From the NCBI GenBank assembly GCA_949710005.1, contig OX453278.1, positions 6,808,597 to 6,872,596 on the forward strand: DNA of 64,000 bases. The letters run 5' to 3'. The stretch comes from Ricordea florida (Eukaryota > Cnidaria > Anthozoa > Corallimorpharia > Ricordeidae). Shown here piece by piece: positions 39,192 through 49,400 of the stretch. Every line of letters starts with the position of its first letter. Within the stretch, counting starts at the first letter, position 1. The position numbers and the translations under genes are program-made. The notes beneath the pieces were generated by a model that ran no database searches, was not told the DNA's origin, and saw only the letters and a program-made list of their open reading frames with translations.

Positions 39192-42100
39192 TGACCATAA
39201 GGAAGAGTATGTATTCCGTCTTTTTGAATGATTCTCTTATCATCATAAGCGGATAGCGCTTTTTTGTTAACTGTTTTTGTGTAAATATCGTGTAGTTTTG
39301 AACTGATTAAATTTTGCGATCTCATTTGCGGTTCTTTGGTATTCAAGCAATTTTTGAAATCATCAAAACTTATTGTTTTCTTAATAACTAATTTCTTTGT
39401 TCCTTTATTCTTCTTTATCTCTTTGCCGTTGTCCATTAATAAAGCATATTGTTTTGCGCCTAATCCAACAAATTCTGTAGGTATACTTCCACCAAACTCA
39501 TCCTTAAACTTTCCAATTACTTTTTTGTTTGCATCATCCCAAATACCAGATTTGTGATCTTTTGGATAGTTACTAGTGTCGAACTTTTCCCGAACATCTT
39601 GGCTTATATCTTTGAAGAAATCTTCCGTTTCTATATTATATACAAGACTGTCGGTATCAGTCAAAAGTAATTCCGCTTTTTCACCGTATTTCTCTTTGAT
39701 ATAATTATAATGGAAATCATACATTATTTGTTTGCTTATATCCAAAATGGAAAACCCCACATAAACCGGTTTATTAAATCTTATTTCTGTTTTCTTCATA
39801 TTTATTGCGGCAAGATCCTCAGAAAAGATAGTAAAATGATTAAAGTTCGGTTTTCTTATTAATTTTTTGGCTGATTCTATATTATTAACCAATCTAACAT
39901 CTATCCTTTTTCTCATATTCTCCATTGTTTTGCCAAATACCGAGTTATTCATTAGTTTGAAGAAATCCTTTTCAAAGTCATTCTTCGCGTGTTTTCTCAA
40001 TTCAGTATTCCGATCGATGTAAACCTGTAACCACTTTGACTCTTGAAATTTAATTCCCTTATGAATCTTTGTTATTTTTAATCCTTGTTTTTCATAAAAT
40101 TTTAAGGTTTCGTGATGAACTACATATCTTTTCTTATCAAATAGGTTTGGTATTAATTTATTGACTTTATTAACGGTAAGTTTTTCTGGGGCTAAAGGCA
40201 GATCTTTGTGACTATCATGAAGATTTTTTGGGTATTCCAAATCAACCTCAAGTATGCAGGGTATATCTCTCCAATTTTCGAGCTCTTCATTTGGAATCCA
40301 TTTAAATCCCCGTTTTGGTAATTTCCTGCTCATTGCGGCTCCATATAAGTTATTCGCGTCAAGATAAATAATATAACTTATAAGCTTATCTATTTCAAAA
40401 TCTGTCATATAGGGGTTATTAGCTTTAGCATATCTTTTTGATACTTGAGATGTTCCGCCTCTAATCCCTTTCTCAATAAAAAGCAGCATATTTACATCTG
40501 TGAACAATTCCAAACTAACTTTAGTTAATTTTAACATCGCATCCCATGATAATCCCGGTGATGTGTAATAGTGAGCAGGATCTAAACTATAATTATTAAT
40601 ACACACATCTCTAAAGTTCTCAAATACGTCAGCCAGCTGCAGTACATCTGTTTTTAGGTATAAATCATGATAATCTCTCATTGTTTTCATGCCAAATGTT
40701 CCCCACACCTTTTGGGCGTGTTCATAATCTTCATCCGAAATATCTTGATTATTAAGAATTGATTTAAATGCTTCCTTTGGCGGAATTTCTGTTTCATTGA
40801 GTTTATCAATTCGGTCAAAATAATCATAAGGGAAAACCCCCTTTCTCAACAATAGTTTTAACTTTTCTCCCGCGAAATGTTTTTTAGTTATCATCATATT
40901 TTTATCTATTGGAGAAAAACACATACTTCCCAATAACTTGCAATTCTTGCATTGTTCGCAATTACCAACACCATTAAAAGTAATAATCTTCCCATCTTTT
41001 ACGTATCTTTTCAAGCATTTTCCGGGTTTGCATGACTCACATTTTTCACATTTTGTAAGATTGTCAACCAATGTGCTAAGGGAGAATTGCATAAATTTAT
41101 AAGAATCAATGAATCTTATTGTTCTAGTAATGGGCTTTTCGTCGTCGTCTTCATCCCCGCAATCACAATCATGATCGCAATCATGATCGTAGTTAATTAA
41201 AATTTTCTTTGAGAAACTAATATACTTTTCATCTGTGTTGGCTAAACAGCTCATTCCGCCCTTTGTTTTGCCAAGATTCTTAATGAATAGATGAGAATCG
41301 TACCCTGACAGATTATGAATTACTACTGGAATGAATTTGGGAATAACATATTTTAAGTTACAAATTTTATGCGCTGCTCCTCTATATTTTCCGGTAAGAT
41401 GGCAATGATCTATTACTTTTTTAAAATCTTCTTCTTCACTTTCAGAAAATTTGCGCTCACATATATGACATTGAGTTGCGTTTTCATAATCTTTTTTATC
41501 CATTTCAGACATATTCTTTTTATCATAAACTTTAAAAGTTTCCTTTTTTTCTTCTATTAGCCCAAAAATTTTCCTAACGTCTCTTTCTAAATATTCTGTA
41601 AATATCTGCGCCACATCCTCATCGTCAGATTTTGCAGTATAATTCACGCAGATTTTAAAATCCTTTGGCAATATGCTTTCATCGAAGCATTTGATATAAT
41701 AGCAGAACCCTGAGGCTTTATGCATTTGGTAATTTTTAGTAAAGCTTTTAATTTCGTTTGGAGAACATGTATGTATTGGTATTAGCCGGCCCTCAAAATC
41801 TACATAAATAACAAAGGGGTGTCGCATTTTATTTTTAAAATTTTTAAAGTAAATAAATTTTGGACTGCCGTCTTCGTTCCTAGGCATTTTGATTTTAACT
41901 TCACCGTGTGAATCGCAATATTCTTTGTGTTCTTGCAAAATCCTTTCATCATAAAATGAGTTGAAACATCTAAGGCAGAAATGTTTTTTATGTTTATTAT
42001 CGCCGACTTCAGAGGATAAAAGTCTGCTAACATTATTTACCAAAATGTAGTGGTTTTTCTCGCCATTATTTATTAAAAGTAATGTTATAAATTTACAATC

Positions 42101-43672
42101 GCATAACTTGCATTCGTAATTATTGCAATCGCATTTCTTGCATCCGCATTCACCGCATTCGTGTTTTATGCAATCTTTTTTCCCACATTTCTGTTTTTTC
42201 TTACACTCTTTTTTCATGCAGCCGCAATTCTTACATTTTTCTTCTTTCTTGCAATAACATTTATCGCTTAATCTTGCAGCATATATTTTATCATCTTCTT
42301 CGCTATATTTTAGTACATTGACTGGATACGGGTTTTGTTTTTCAAACTTGGTAAAATCTTTTAATTTCATTGCGCCCTCTATGCCAGAAAAGTTTAATTT
42401 TTTGCAATTTTCCAGCAAATCATTATTTACCCTCTCTCTATGGTGTTTTCTCGGAAAAACCGCCTCTGTTAATGAAAGTTGTCCGCAATCTTCACACTTA
42501 TTTTGTATGTTAATAGTGGCTTTCTTTGCTGCTAATCTTTCTGGTGTTGGTATATATGAACTTCCAGAAGTAACTGTATAAGGTGCGATCCCAACGTCAA
42601 TTCTCGCAACAGAATCAAATACGAATTTATAATCATTATCTAGAAATATTTCAACCTCATCGAGCATATTTTTAATTATATCATCATATTCTTTTGATAA
42701 ATCTCTTGCTTCTGTAATTATCTTTGGTTTAGCATGAAAGTATTTTTCAGCCTCTTCTGTAATTTGGTTATTTTCCGAAGGAGATTTTACAAACTTGGAT
42801 GTTAGTATAACCTTAACCTTTTTTGGTTTCTTATCCTTATTAATAATATCTATAACCCTTGGTTTTATTTTTTTCATGAATTCTTCAATAGTATATCCTT
42901 TTTTCCCATCTATAGTATGTTGCTTCAAATACCCATTTTTGAATTTTCTTACATTTTCTTTGATAATTAATTCTTCTTCTTTCAGCCTTTTTGTTTTTGG
43001 CCTTGCTCCCTCCTTCTTATAATCTCTTTTTGGTCTTGTTTGATTTGGCTGATTTTTGGGTTCATTCGCTTTTTTGTATCTATCTATAAAATTTTTAGCT
43101 AGTTCCTCTGTTTTATTTTTTACATTTTCTGGAATATATTGTTTTACAAAATCCCAAAACTTGTTTAGCGCATTTCCCAAAAAGGGAGTATTTTTAGCTG
43201 ATTCATTTTTTATTACTTGTTTTTGAGGTTTTGTTGGAATTGGAGGTGGTGGTCTCGTTGGTTTTGGTGGAGAAGGTCTTTTCGGTTTTATTCTTGGTTG
43301 ATTTGGTGGTGGCGTTCCGGGAGGCGTTGATGGTATAAATATATCCGGCGAACCTGGTGGTGTGCCTGGAATTTGAATTGGTTGAGGAATATTTAGAGGT
43401 GGTAAATTTGGTCTGTTTCTTGGCCTTATTTGCAGTATTGGAAGAGGGGGTTGCGGTTGATTCGCTCTTCTCCTCGGCATATTATCTATTGCTTCAAAAA
43501 TTTCTCTTCTATTAGCAAGGATTTGTTGAACATTATTAATTACTTCTGGTATAATGCTCAATGCTGTCGCTTTATCCTCTTTAGTAGTCATTTCTGATCT
43601 ACCTGGAATTTTATAAAATGTGAGCAATTTGGTTAATTGCTTAAAATTCAATTCTCTTCTTAGCTGATCCAT
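39149..43672 (-). CDS. Protein-primed family B DNA polymerase (inner)
   Basis: 1507 aa from the ATG at 43672 (MDQLRREL); the frame is open upstream to 43765 inside the TIR. Order: SAP-like N-terminus, Pro-rich linker (about 65-150), basic region, a Cys-rich block (about 472-526), a C2H2-like finger (about 566-586), Exo I VDFEG (about 625), an endonuclease-VII-like CHIC...DHCHLTGKYRG insert (about 735-770), Exo II HNLSGYDSHL, Exo III YLKTDVLQLADVF, motif A LDANNLYGAAM (about 1104), motif B KLMNNSVFGKT and motif C LTDTDSLVY (about 1337). It replicates the linear genome from protein-primed ends. The Cys-rich block and a DHDCDHDCDC tract are unusual. Confidence 0.93.
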   Translation of the reverse strand: MDQLRRELNFKQLTKLLTFYKIPGRSEMTTKEDKATALSIIPEVINNVQQILANRREIFEAIDNMPRRRANQPQPPLPILQIRPRNRPNLPPLNIPQPIQIPGTPPGSPDIFIPSTPPGTPPPNQPRIKPKRPSPPKPTRPPPPIPTKPQKQVIKNESAKNTPFLGNALNKFWDFVKQYIPENVKNKTEELAKNFIDRYKKANEPKNQPNQTRPKRDYKKEGARPKTKRLKEEELIIKENVRKFKNGYLKQHTIDGKKGYTIEEFMKKIKPRVIDIINKDKKPKKVKVILTSKFVKSPSENNQITEEAEKYFHAKPKIITEARDLSKEYDDIIKNMLDEVEIFLDNDYKFVFDSVARIDVGIAPYTVTSGSSYIPTPERLAAKKATINIQNKCEDCGQLSLTEAVFPRKHHRERVNNDLLENCKKLNFSGIEGAMKLKDFTKFEKQNPYPVNVLKYSEEDDKIYAARLSDKCYCKKEEKCKNCGCMKKECKKKQKCGKKDCIKHECGECGCKKCDCNNYECKLCDCKFITLLLINNGEKNHYILVNNVSRLLSSEVGDNKHKKHFCLRCFNSFYDERILQEHKEYCDSHGEVKIKMPRNEDGSPKFIYFKNFKNKMRHPFVIYVDFEGRLIPIHTCSPNEIKSFTKNYQMHKASGFCYYIKCFDESILPKDFKICVNYTAKSDDEDVAQIFTEYLERDVRKIFGLIEEKKETFKVYDKKNMSEMDKKDYENATQCHICERKFSESEEEDFKKVIDHCHLTGKYRGAAHKICNLKYVIPKFIPVVIHNLSGYDSHLFIKNLGKTKGGMSCLANTDEKYISFSKKILINYDHDCDHDCDCGDEDDDEKPITRTIRFIDSYKFMQFSLSTLVDNLTKCEKCESCKPGKCLKRYVKDGKIITFNGVGNCEQCKNCKLLGSMCFSPIDKNMMITKKHFAGEKLKLLLRKGVFPYDYFDRIDKLNETEIPPKEAFKSILNNQDISDEDYEHAQKVWGTFGMKTMRDYHDLYLKTDVLQLADVFENFRDVCINNYSLDPAHYYTSPGLSWDAMLKLTKVSLELFTDVNMLLFIEKGIRGGTSQVSKRYAKANNPYMTDFEIDKLISYIIYLDANNLYGAAMSRKLPKRGFKWIPNEELENWRDIPCILEVDLEYPKNLHDSHKDLPLAPEKLTVNKVNKLIPNLFDKKRYVVHHETLKFYEKQGLKITKIHKGIKFQESKWLQVYIDRNTELRKHAKNDFEKDFFKLMNNSVFGKTMENMRKRIDVRLVNNIESAKKLIRKPNFNHFTIFSEDLAAINMKKTEIRFNKPVYVGFSILDISKQIMYDFHYNYIKEKYGEKAELLLTDTDSLVYNIETEDFFKDISQDVREKFDTSNYPKDHKSGIWDDANKKVIGKFKDEFGGSIPTEFVGLGAKQYALLMDNGKEIKKNKGTKKLVIKKTISFDDFKNCLNTKEPQMRSQNLISSKLHDIYTKTVNKKALSAYDDKRIIQKDGIHTLPYGHYRAKTELGGNLVS

Positions 43673-44151
43673 AATTACTTTTGTAAATATCATCAAACCT
43701 TTAAACCACATTTCAAATTTTTTCCCCTGTCCGAGAAATATTGCCCGTGTCCTAGATCTCATCACAGGCTTGACTTAGACTTGACGAAGTTTTGGTATTG
43801 GCTTCGTCGGAACTTTGCATAGACTTTGCCGCTGGCTGGTCGTCGCCCTCCGCTCGCTTCGCTCGCTCCGCCTGTCGGCCCCTATCTTGGCCGAAACTTT
43901 GCAGAAACTTGACGCAGTGGGTTGCAAGCTAAGAAATCCTTGACAAAATTCCTGTGTCCCAAAACTGTCGCAGGCTTTACTGAGCTTGGCTTAGTCTTTG
44001 CAAAGGTTTGACTGAGCTTGACCGAGGCTTGGTTAACCCAATAAATCCTTGATTAAATTCCTGATCAAATTTGAAAACCCAATTTAGCTTATAAGCTAAA
44101 AAATCCTTCTCAAAATTCCTGTGTCCCAAAACCACAGTTTTCTCCCTCTCT
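43658..44151 (-). repeat. Inner element TIR, right
   Basis: Inverted partner of 27494-27987. It ends ...CTCCCTCTCT and is followed by GCGTA. Confidence 0.93.
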
Positions 44152-44156
44152 GCGTA
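44152..44156. repeat. Target site duplication of the inner Polinton, right copy (GCGTA)
   Basis: Partner of 27489-27493. The outer capsid gene resumes immediately beyond it. Confidence 0.88.
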
Positions 44157-45182
44157 AAATTCCTTTTCTTTCAATGAAATTTGAAAACCATCATCTCTAT
44201 GAAAGCGTTTTTTCACAGATTCCCAAAGATCGGATGGAATCATCCCCCTAGAGTATATTCTATTTGGTACGCCATCAACATCAATTTCAACGGAAGATAT
44301 ACCAGGATTATAAAAATTTTCTGAATCCCTTGCTCCTGCAGCTTGAGGCAATAAAAACAAAAACAATATTCCTGTCATTGATCTTCTCGGTAAATTAATA
44401 TGTTGATTAATAACACCATCACCACCAATTGAAAATGTAAAAGTTTTGTGTAAGGTAATATTTTCATAAAAGAATCCTTTACCAACTTGATATGTTGATT
44501 GCGCCTCACGAGCTAAGTATTCACTAGAAATTGAAGAATATTCTAACTCTAAGTTTTTGATTGAATATGATGGTGCTTTAGTTGTATCAGAATAAATAAG
44601 AATATTAGTGATTGGGGCAAGTGTAAGCTCAAATATAAGATGATTTTCCAACGCTTTCGGATAAAAAACGCCATGATCGTTTAGAATAGGATGATTTATT
44701 GGTATTCTATACTTTGAACCATGAACATTAGCGAGAGCAACTTCTTTTACGTCTTGTGTTTTTGCGTCTCCAGCTTTTGTTCTAAGTTTTCTAATATTTA
44801 ACGAAGAAATACCTTGTTTTAATCTATCTTCGCGCTCTTCTTCAGTAAAGAATAAATCATGATATGTTTGAAATAAATCATATCTTTGAGTATCTTGCAA
44901 TGTTTCTCCCCCAAAAAGAACTTTCAGTCTGGTTACAAGATTACGACCCACATTATTAACAAGTGTATTATTTGCATGACCCTCAACATCTAAATCAAAT
45001 AGAAGAGATACACTTCCGGGCACAATCACCAAATTCTCAGAAAGTTTTGGAATATTTATATATAATGTTTCTCCTGGACTGGCTGAGGATGGATTGAGAG
45101 TAATTCGATTCAATGTTGATTCTGCTTTCAAACCAAAAGGTTCTTTTGGAATTCTGTTTGGATTAATTTTTTCAGACGTCAT
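44152..45182 (-). pseudogene. Major capsid protein, N-terminal fragment (outer), interrupted by the inner element
   Basis: Encodes the first about 343 residues of the double-jelly-roll capsid protein in good condition. After SLKEKEFYA it runs into the inner TIR, and an unrelated tail of about 57 residues reads to a stop at 43977. The missing C-terminal strands are at 27278-27488. The sequence before the break shows no stop or frameshift, so the insertion itself is the inactivating event. Confidence 0.92.
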
Positions 45183-45185
45183 TGT

Positions 45186-45200
45186 AATTTATAAGATACT
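45186..45200 (-). promoter_or_regulatory. 15-bp motif upstream of capsid gene (outer)
   Basis: AATTTATAAGATACT, exact copy of the inner-element site, 3 bp before the ATG. Confidence 0.6.
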
Positions 45201-45211
45201 TTAGTTAACCT

Positions 45212-45400
45212 TTAAACCTGTGTTGTTCTATTTTCTAACTTACCAATATGTTTTAATAAACCCTCTCTCGCTTCGGGAATTAAAATCATAATATTAAAAA
45301 TTTTATCACCATCTTCCATATATAGAATTTTTTTTCTAATAATTTTTTTCATAAGATTAATTTGGTATTCGCTAAATTTTGTTTTTTCTTCCTCCACCAT
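45212..45400 (-). CDS. Conserved 62 aa protein (outer)
   Basis: Homologue of 37979-38167; the C-terminal few residues differ (ENRTTQV versus EKAKPV). Basic and helical, of unknown role, divergent from the integrase. Confidence 0.65.
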   Translation of the reverse strand: MVEEEKTKFSEYQINLMKKIIRKKILYMEDGDKIFNIMILIPEAREGLLKHIGKLENRTTQV

Positions 45401-45403
45401 TTT

Positions 45404-45418
45404 AATTTATAAGATACT
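45404..45418. promoter_or_regulatory. 15-bp motif in the divergent 62-aa / integrase promoter (outer)
   Basis: AATTTATAAGATACT between the two start codons. Confidence 0.6.
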
Positions 45419-45433
45419 TTAGTTAATCTTAAA

Positions 45434-46423
45434 ATGAATATCAAAAATATACTTTCAAAAATATATTATTCGGCTGAAGGGTATTGGAAAGGATATTCCG
45501 CAATTCCTAAATTAACTGAGAAAGCGAAAGTAGGTGAAAATGAAGCAAAACAATGGTTGGAGAAACAAGCAATTTGGCAAATCTATCTTCCAGCACCAAA
45601 GTATATACCTAGACCCCACTGGGTTGTGGATAAACCAAATCAGATTCATCAGGCGGATTTATTATTTTTACCGCATGATAGAGTTGGAAGAAAAACATAT
45701 AAATATGCGTTAGTTGTGGTTGATATCGCCTCGAGATATAAAGATGCGGAGCCATTAACTTCAAAAGAAAGTCGAGAGATATCAGAATCTTTTACAAAAA
45801 TATATTCTAGAAGGTTAAAATATCCAAAAACATTAATGGTTGATCCTGGGAAAGAATTTATGGGAGAAGTTAGTAAACTCATGAATTACCATAATGTGAG
45901 AATACAAAGAAGTGAAGCTGGTAATCATAGAGCCCAAGCATTTGTGGAAAACGCAAACAAAATATTGGGGGAAAGATTATTTAGTCATCAATATGCGCAA
46001 GAAATGATTAGTGATGATCGATCAAGAGTATGGGTAAAAAGATTACCAGCTATTCTAAAAACTTTGAATAATACAAAAAAGAGAATAACCGGTAAAGAGC
46101 CTGATGAGGCTATAAAAATGAAAGAGGTTGATATTAAACCTAAAAATTACAAACGGGTTGTGGGGCTTGATGAGGTTAGACTACCAATTGAAGTTAGGGT
46201 TAGATATTTATTATCTCCCGGTGAACTTGAGGGTGGTGAAAGAAGAAGAGCCACAGATCCTATTTGGAGTATAAAAGTTTATTATATTTCTGGAAGTAGA
46301 ATTTCTCCTAATCAACCTGTTTTATACTTTTTACAAGATGGTCCAAGACGAGGATTTGTTCGTGAGGAATTACAGGTTATTCCATATGATACAGAGTTAC
46401 CCCCTAATTCTGTTTTAAAATGA
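45434..46423 (+). CDS. Retrovirus-type integrase (outer)
   Basis: 329 aa, close relative of the inner integrase with the same putative triad D75, D137 and E172 (FVENAN here). Intact. It ends 1 bp before the polymerase stop on the other strand. The two integrases are similar although the element ends they should recognise are not. Confidence 0.93.
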   Translation: MNIKNILSKIYYSAEGYWKGYSAIPKLTEKAKVGENEAKQWLEKQAIWQIYLPAPKYIPRPHWVVDKPNQIHQADLLFLPHDRVGRKTYKYALVVVDIASRYKDAEPLTSKESREISESFTKIYSRRLKYPKTLMVDPGKEFMGEVSKLMNYHNVRIQRSEAGNHRAQAFVENANKILGERLFSHQYAQEMISDDRSRVWVKRLPAILKTLNNTKKRITGKEPDEAIKMKEVDIKPKNYKRVVGLDEVRLPIEVRVRYLLSPGELEGGERRRATDPIWSIKVYYISGSRISPNQPVLYFLQDGPRRGFVREELQVIPYDTELPPNSVLK

Positions 46424-46424
46424 T

Positions 46425-49400
46425 CTAATATAATGGTTTTGTATGAATTCCATCCTCATAAACCCATCTTTTATCATAATATGCATTCAATCCCTTTTTA
46501 TTTTGTGAATATGTCACAATTTGATTATCATTAACTCTAAATCCTGTATTTTGTGCCATATCATTTGCCCCTTTTAAAGCCGCCCAGTAACCATTCCAAT
46601 TTAGTTCGTTTTGGTGATGAATTATGCCTTTAGCACTAAACTTTGCTTTTCCTTTCTCATCCTCCGCGTAATAACATTTTGAAGAAATTGCAATCATTCG
46701 TATACCATCAAACTCTTTTTTGAACAAGCCCGGGGTCTTGTCATGATATTTAGATGTTGAAAGGAATTTTTCTTTTCCCCCATTAAAGTATTCTTTTCTC
46801 ATTTCAGGTTTTACAATATCATCCAAATTTTCAGCTGAAATTCCCGCGTAAACAGAATCTGTATCCATTTGTATCAACTCAAAATCCTTTCTATCTACAT
46901 ATTTATCTAGAAAATCGTAATAGAATTCCAACATTCTTAATTTTGCTAGCTGATACACCGCGATGCCGCATTGATAGGGTCTATCTATTTTTATTAATCT
47001 TTTTCGTTTTATTATTTCATATGTGCCATTTATTTCGTTAAGATCTTCAAAGAAAGCAGATCTTAAGGCCTTTTCAACCTCTTCCTCATCCTGAGTATAC
47101 CTTGTAATATTATGTTTTTCTTTATCTTCTATCATTTTACCATAAAAAGAATTTCCCCTAAGTTTATTCGTGTCGGCTAATTCTTTACAACCTTTGTACT
47201 TTGGCTTTAATTTTTCAATCAATACTTTGATATCTTTATTTTCTTCAATAACTTTAAATATATCAGGAAATTGGTTTAATTCATTGGTAATTTTCACTAC
47301 ATCATCAATTTTGTTTTTTTCAAAAGCTTTACTTAGTTGTTCCAATAAAACTTCAATATCTCCAGCTCTTCTTGCATCTGCCACCTCTTTTGCAAAAAAT
47401 TCAAAGGGCCTCCCCGATTCATACTTTGTAATATTATGAATGGCTGTAATCTCCAAACCATGATTAAGATACCATTTTATCAAAGGTGTATATAAATATA
47501 TCTTTTTTGCCTTGGTAACACCAAGCAATTTTTTATTGTCTTTTAGATGTTTTCTACCTGTCGCTCTTTGATATTCTTTCATGTGATCTGGTACTAAATA
47601 TTCAGGAACTTCATCTACAATAAATATAGGTGAAAACTCTTCAAACTTTTCTTTTAGGTGGTCAGGTGGATGGATATCAACTTGACAAAACCCGAAAAGA
47701 TTACCATCAAGAATCTCTTTGCAAATCTTCTTAATAAATTTAGGATCTGTTGGATTTTCAACCTCAATATATTCTTCTTTTCCGCATGGCATTTCTTGTC
47801 CAGAACAATATACATATAAACCATTTGCGTCAAACCCCTTAATTCGCACACATTTTTTCGGGTTTTTATATTTATGAGGGCGAATTGTTGTTTTTTCTGC
47901 CTCCGCATATCTCATAAATACAATACTAGGGCCTCCAACCATACCCTTTTTCAATTGTTTATAAATCTTGTTTTTATCGCATGTTTTACAATCTTTTATT
48001 ATCTTTTGGCATTTTTTGCAAAACTCTTTATTACAACATCTATGAATACAGTATTGTCCTGGGGCGTATAATTCAGGATCACCTTTTTTCTTCATTTTTT
48101 GGAATTTATTTAGAACATACCTCATTGATACACCTGGGATGGAAACAGCATCTTTTAATATATCAATTTCGTCTGGATAATATAAACGCCTTGTTTTTTC
48201 AAGAGCTTCTAGAAAGGGAATAACATCGTTTAAATTATACTCTTTCAACCAGTCTAACATTGTAACACAACCCCTCTTTTCGAATTCGAGCAAATATTCT
48301 TCATATTCTTCTTCTGAAATGTTTTTCTTTTTCAAACTAGAGTAAAAATCTTCATGTTTCACAGGTCCAACTAAAGAAAGCTTACCATAACCGTCCAATT
48401 TTTCATAAGGAAGTTTAAGTTTTTTGGCTTGACAATTGTTTGCTTTACACCAATCATCAAAAGAAACTCCAGGCGCAAGGTAAGACATTATATCCAAGAA
48501 TTTGAAATGAGGTGTTGATAAAAACATATACCTATTCTGTTTCTTTGCAATAAAAATATCCTTAGTTCTATCGGTCATGTGTTTTATAAAATGCCTTTTA
48601 ATCAAATTGATATCATATTTTCCACTATTAAACCCCAAAACAGGTACTTGATTACACCATTCTTCATATTTTTGAAAAACATGTTTTTGTAAAGAATCTT
48701 GATCAGGTAGCGGGTATTCTTCTCTAACCTTTTCTACTATGATTTTTCTTATTTCCTCCAATTTTTCAACGAATTCTTTTATAAGCTCATCAGGATTTTG
48801 GTTGTAAAGAAAAACGGGTTTTTTTGTTAAATTATCGATTATTGCAACACTAACTGGAATGTGGGTATGGGTGAAAATTAAATCATCGGTAATCTTTTTA
48901 TCTTCTTTTTGTAATATTCCCTCAAAATCGTAATCAATAAAATAGGGGTATGGATTAAATTTCTTTTTGAACCATATATTGGGTAATTCAGGATTTTCGC
49001 ACTCCCAAACCGAAACTACATTATAACCCAAGCTTTTTATCATCTTTTCTCTTTCAATAGTTTCATTATATTTAATTTTGTCGGTTGTTGAACACGGACA
49101 CCCATGCCATTTACATCCATAAAACTCAAAAACGGTATTTGTCTCAGGCTCGTATCCATCAAACAAAATCTCATTCCCCTCTTCATCCCTATAACACCTT
49201 TCACCACCATGACCACAAAGCCCATGATGAATATGTTTACCTATATTTTTAGATTGGTTTTCTATCCACCTACACGCTTTATAACTAAAATTGATTTTAC
49301 CCCCATAAAAAACATTGTCAGATTCATTCCTAATGTATTTTATCTTTTCTCCTGTGCATAATATTTTTGTCTTTCCTCCTGTACATGTTTCATTGGTAAA

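Larger units (their letters stand above)
27494..44151. mobile_element. Inner Polinton/Maverick element, nested in the outer capsid gene
   Basis: 16,658 bp with 494-bp TIRs beginning AGAGAGGGAG and a 5-bp target duplication GCGTA. It encodes integrase, protein-primed PolB, packaging ATPase, double-jelly-roll capsid protein, penton-like protein, the conserved membrane proteins and three cargo proteins, one of them Rpb7-like. All frames look open, so it could be an autonomous, potentially virion-forming element. Its core is close to that of the outer element, but its TIRs and polymerase are not. Confidence 0.95.

Noticed and set aside
43977-44151. Genuine C-terminal tail of the outer capsid protein
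   Set aside because: These codons lie in the inner element's TIR. They are a read-through artefact of the insertion, and the true tail is at 27278-27488.
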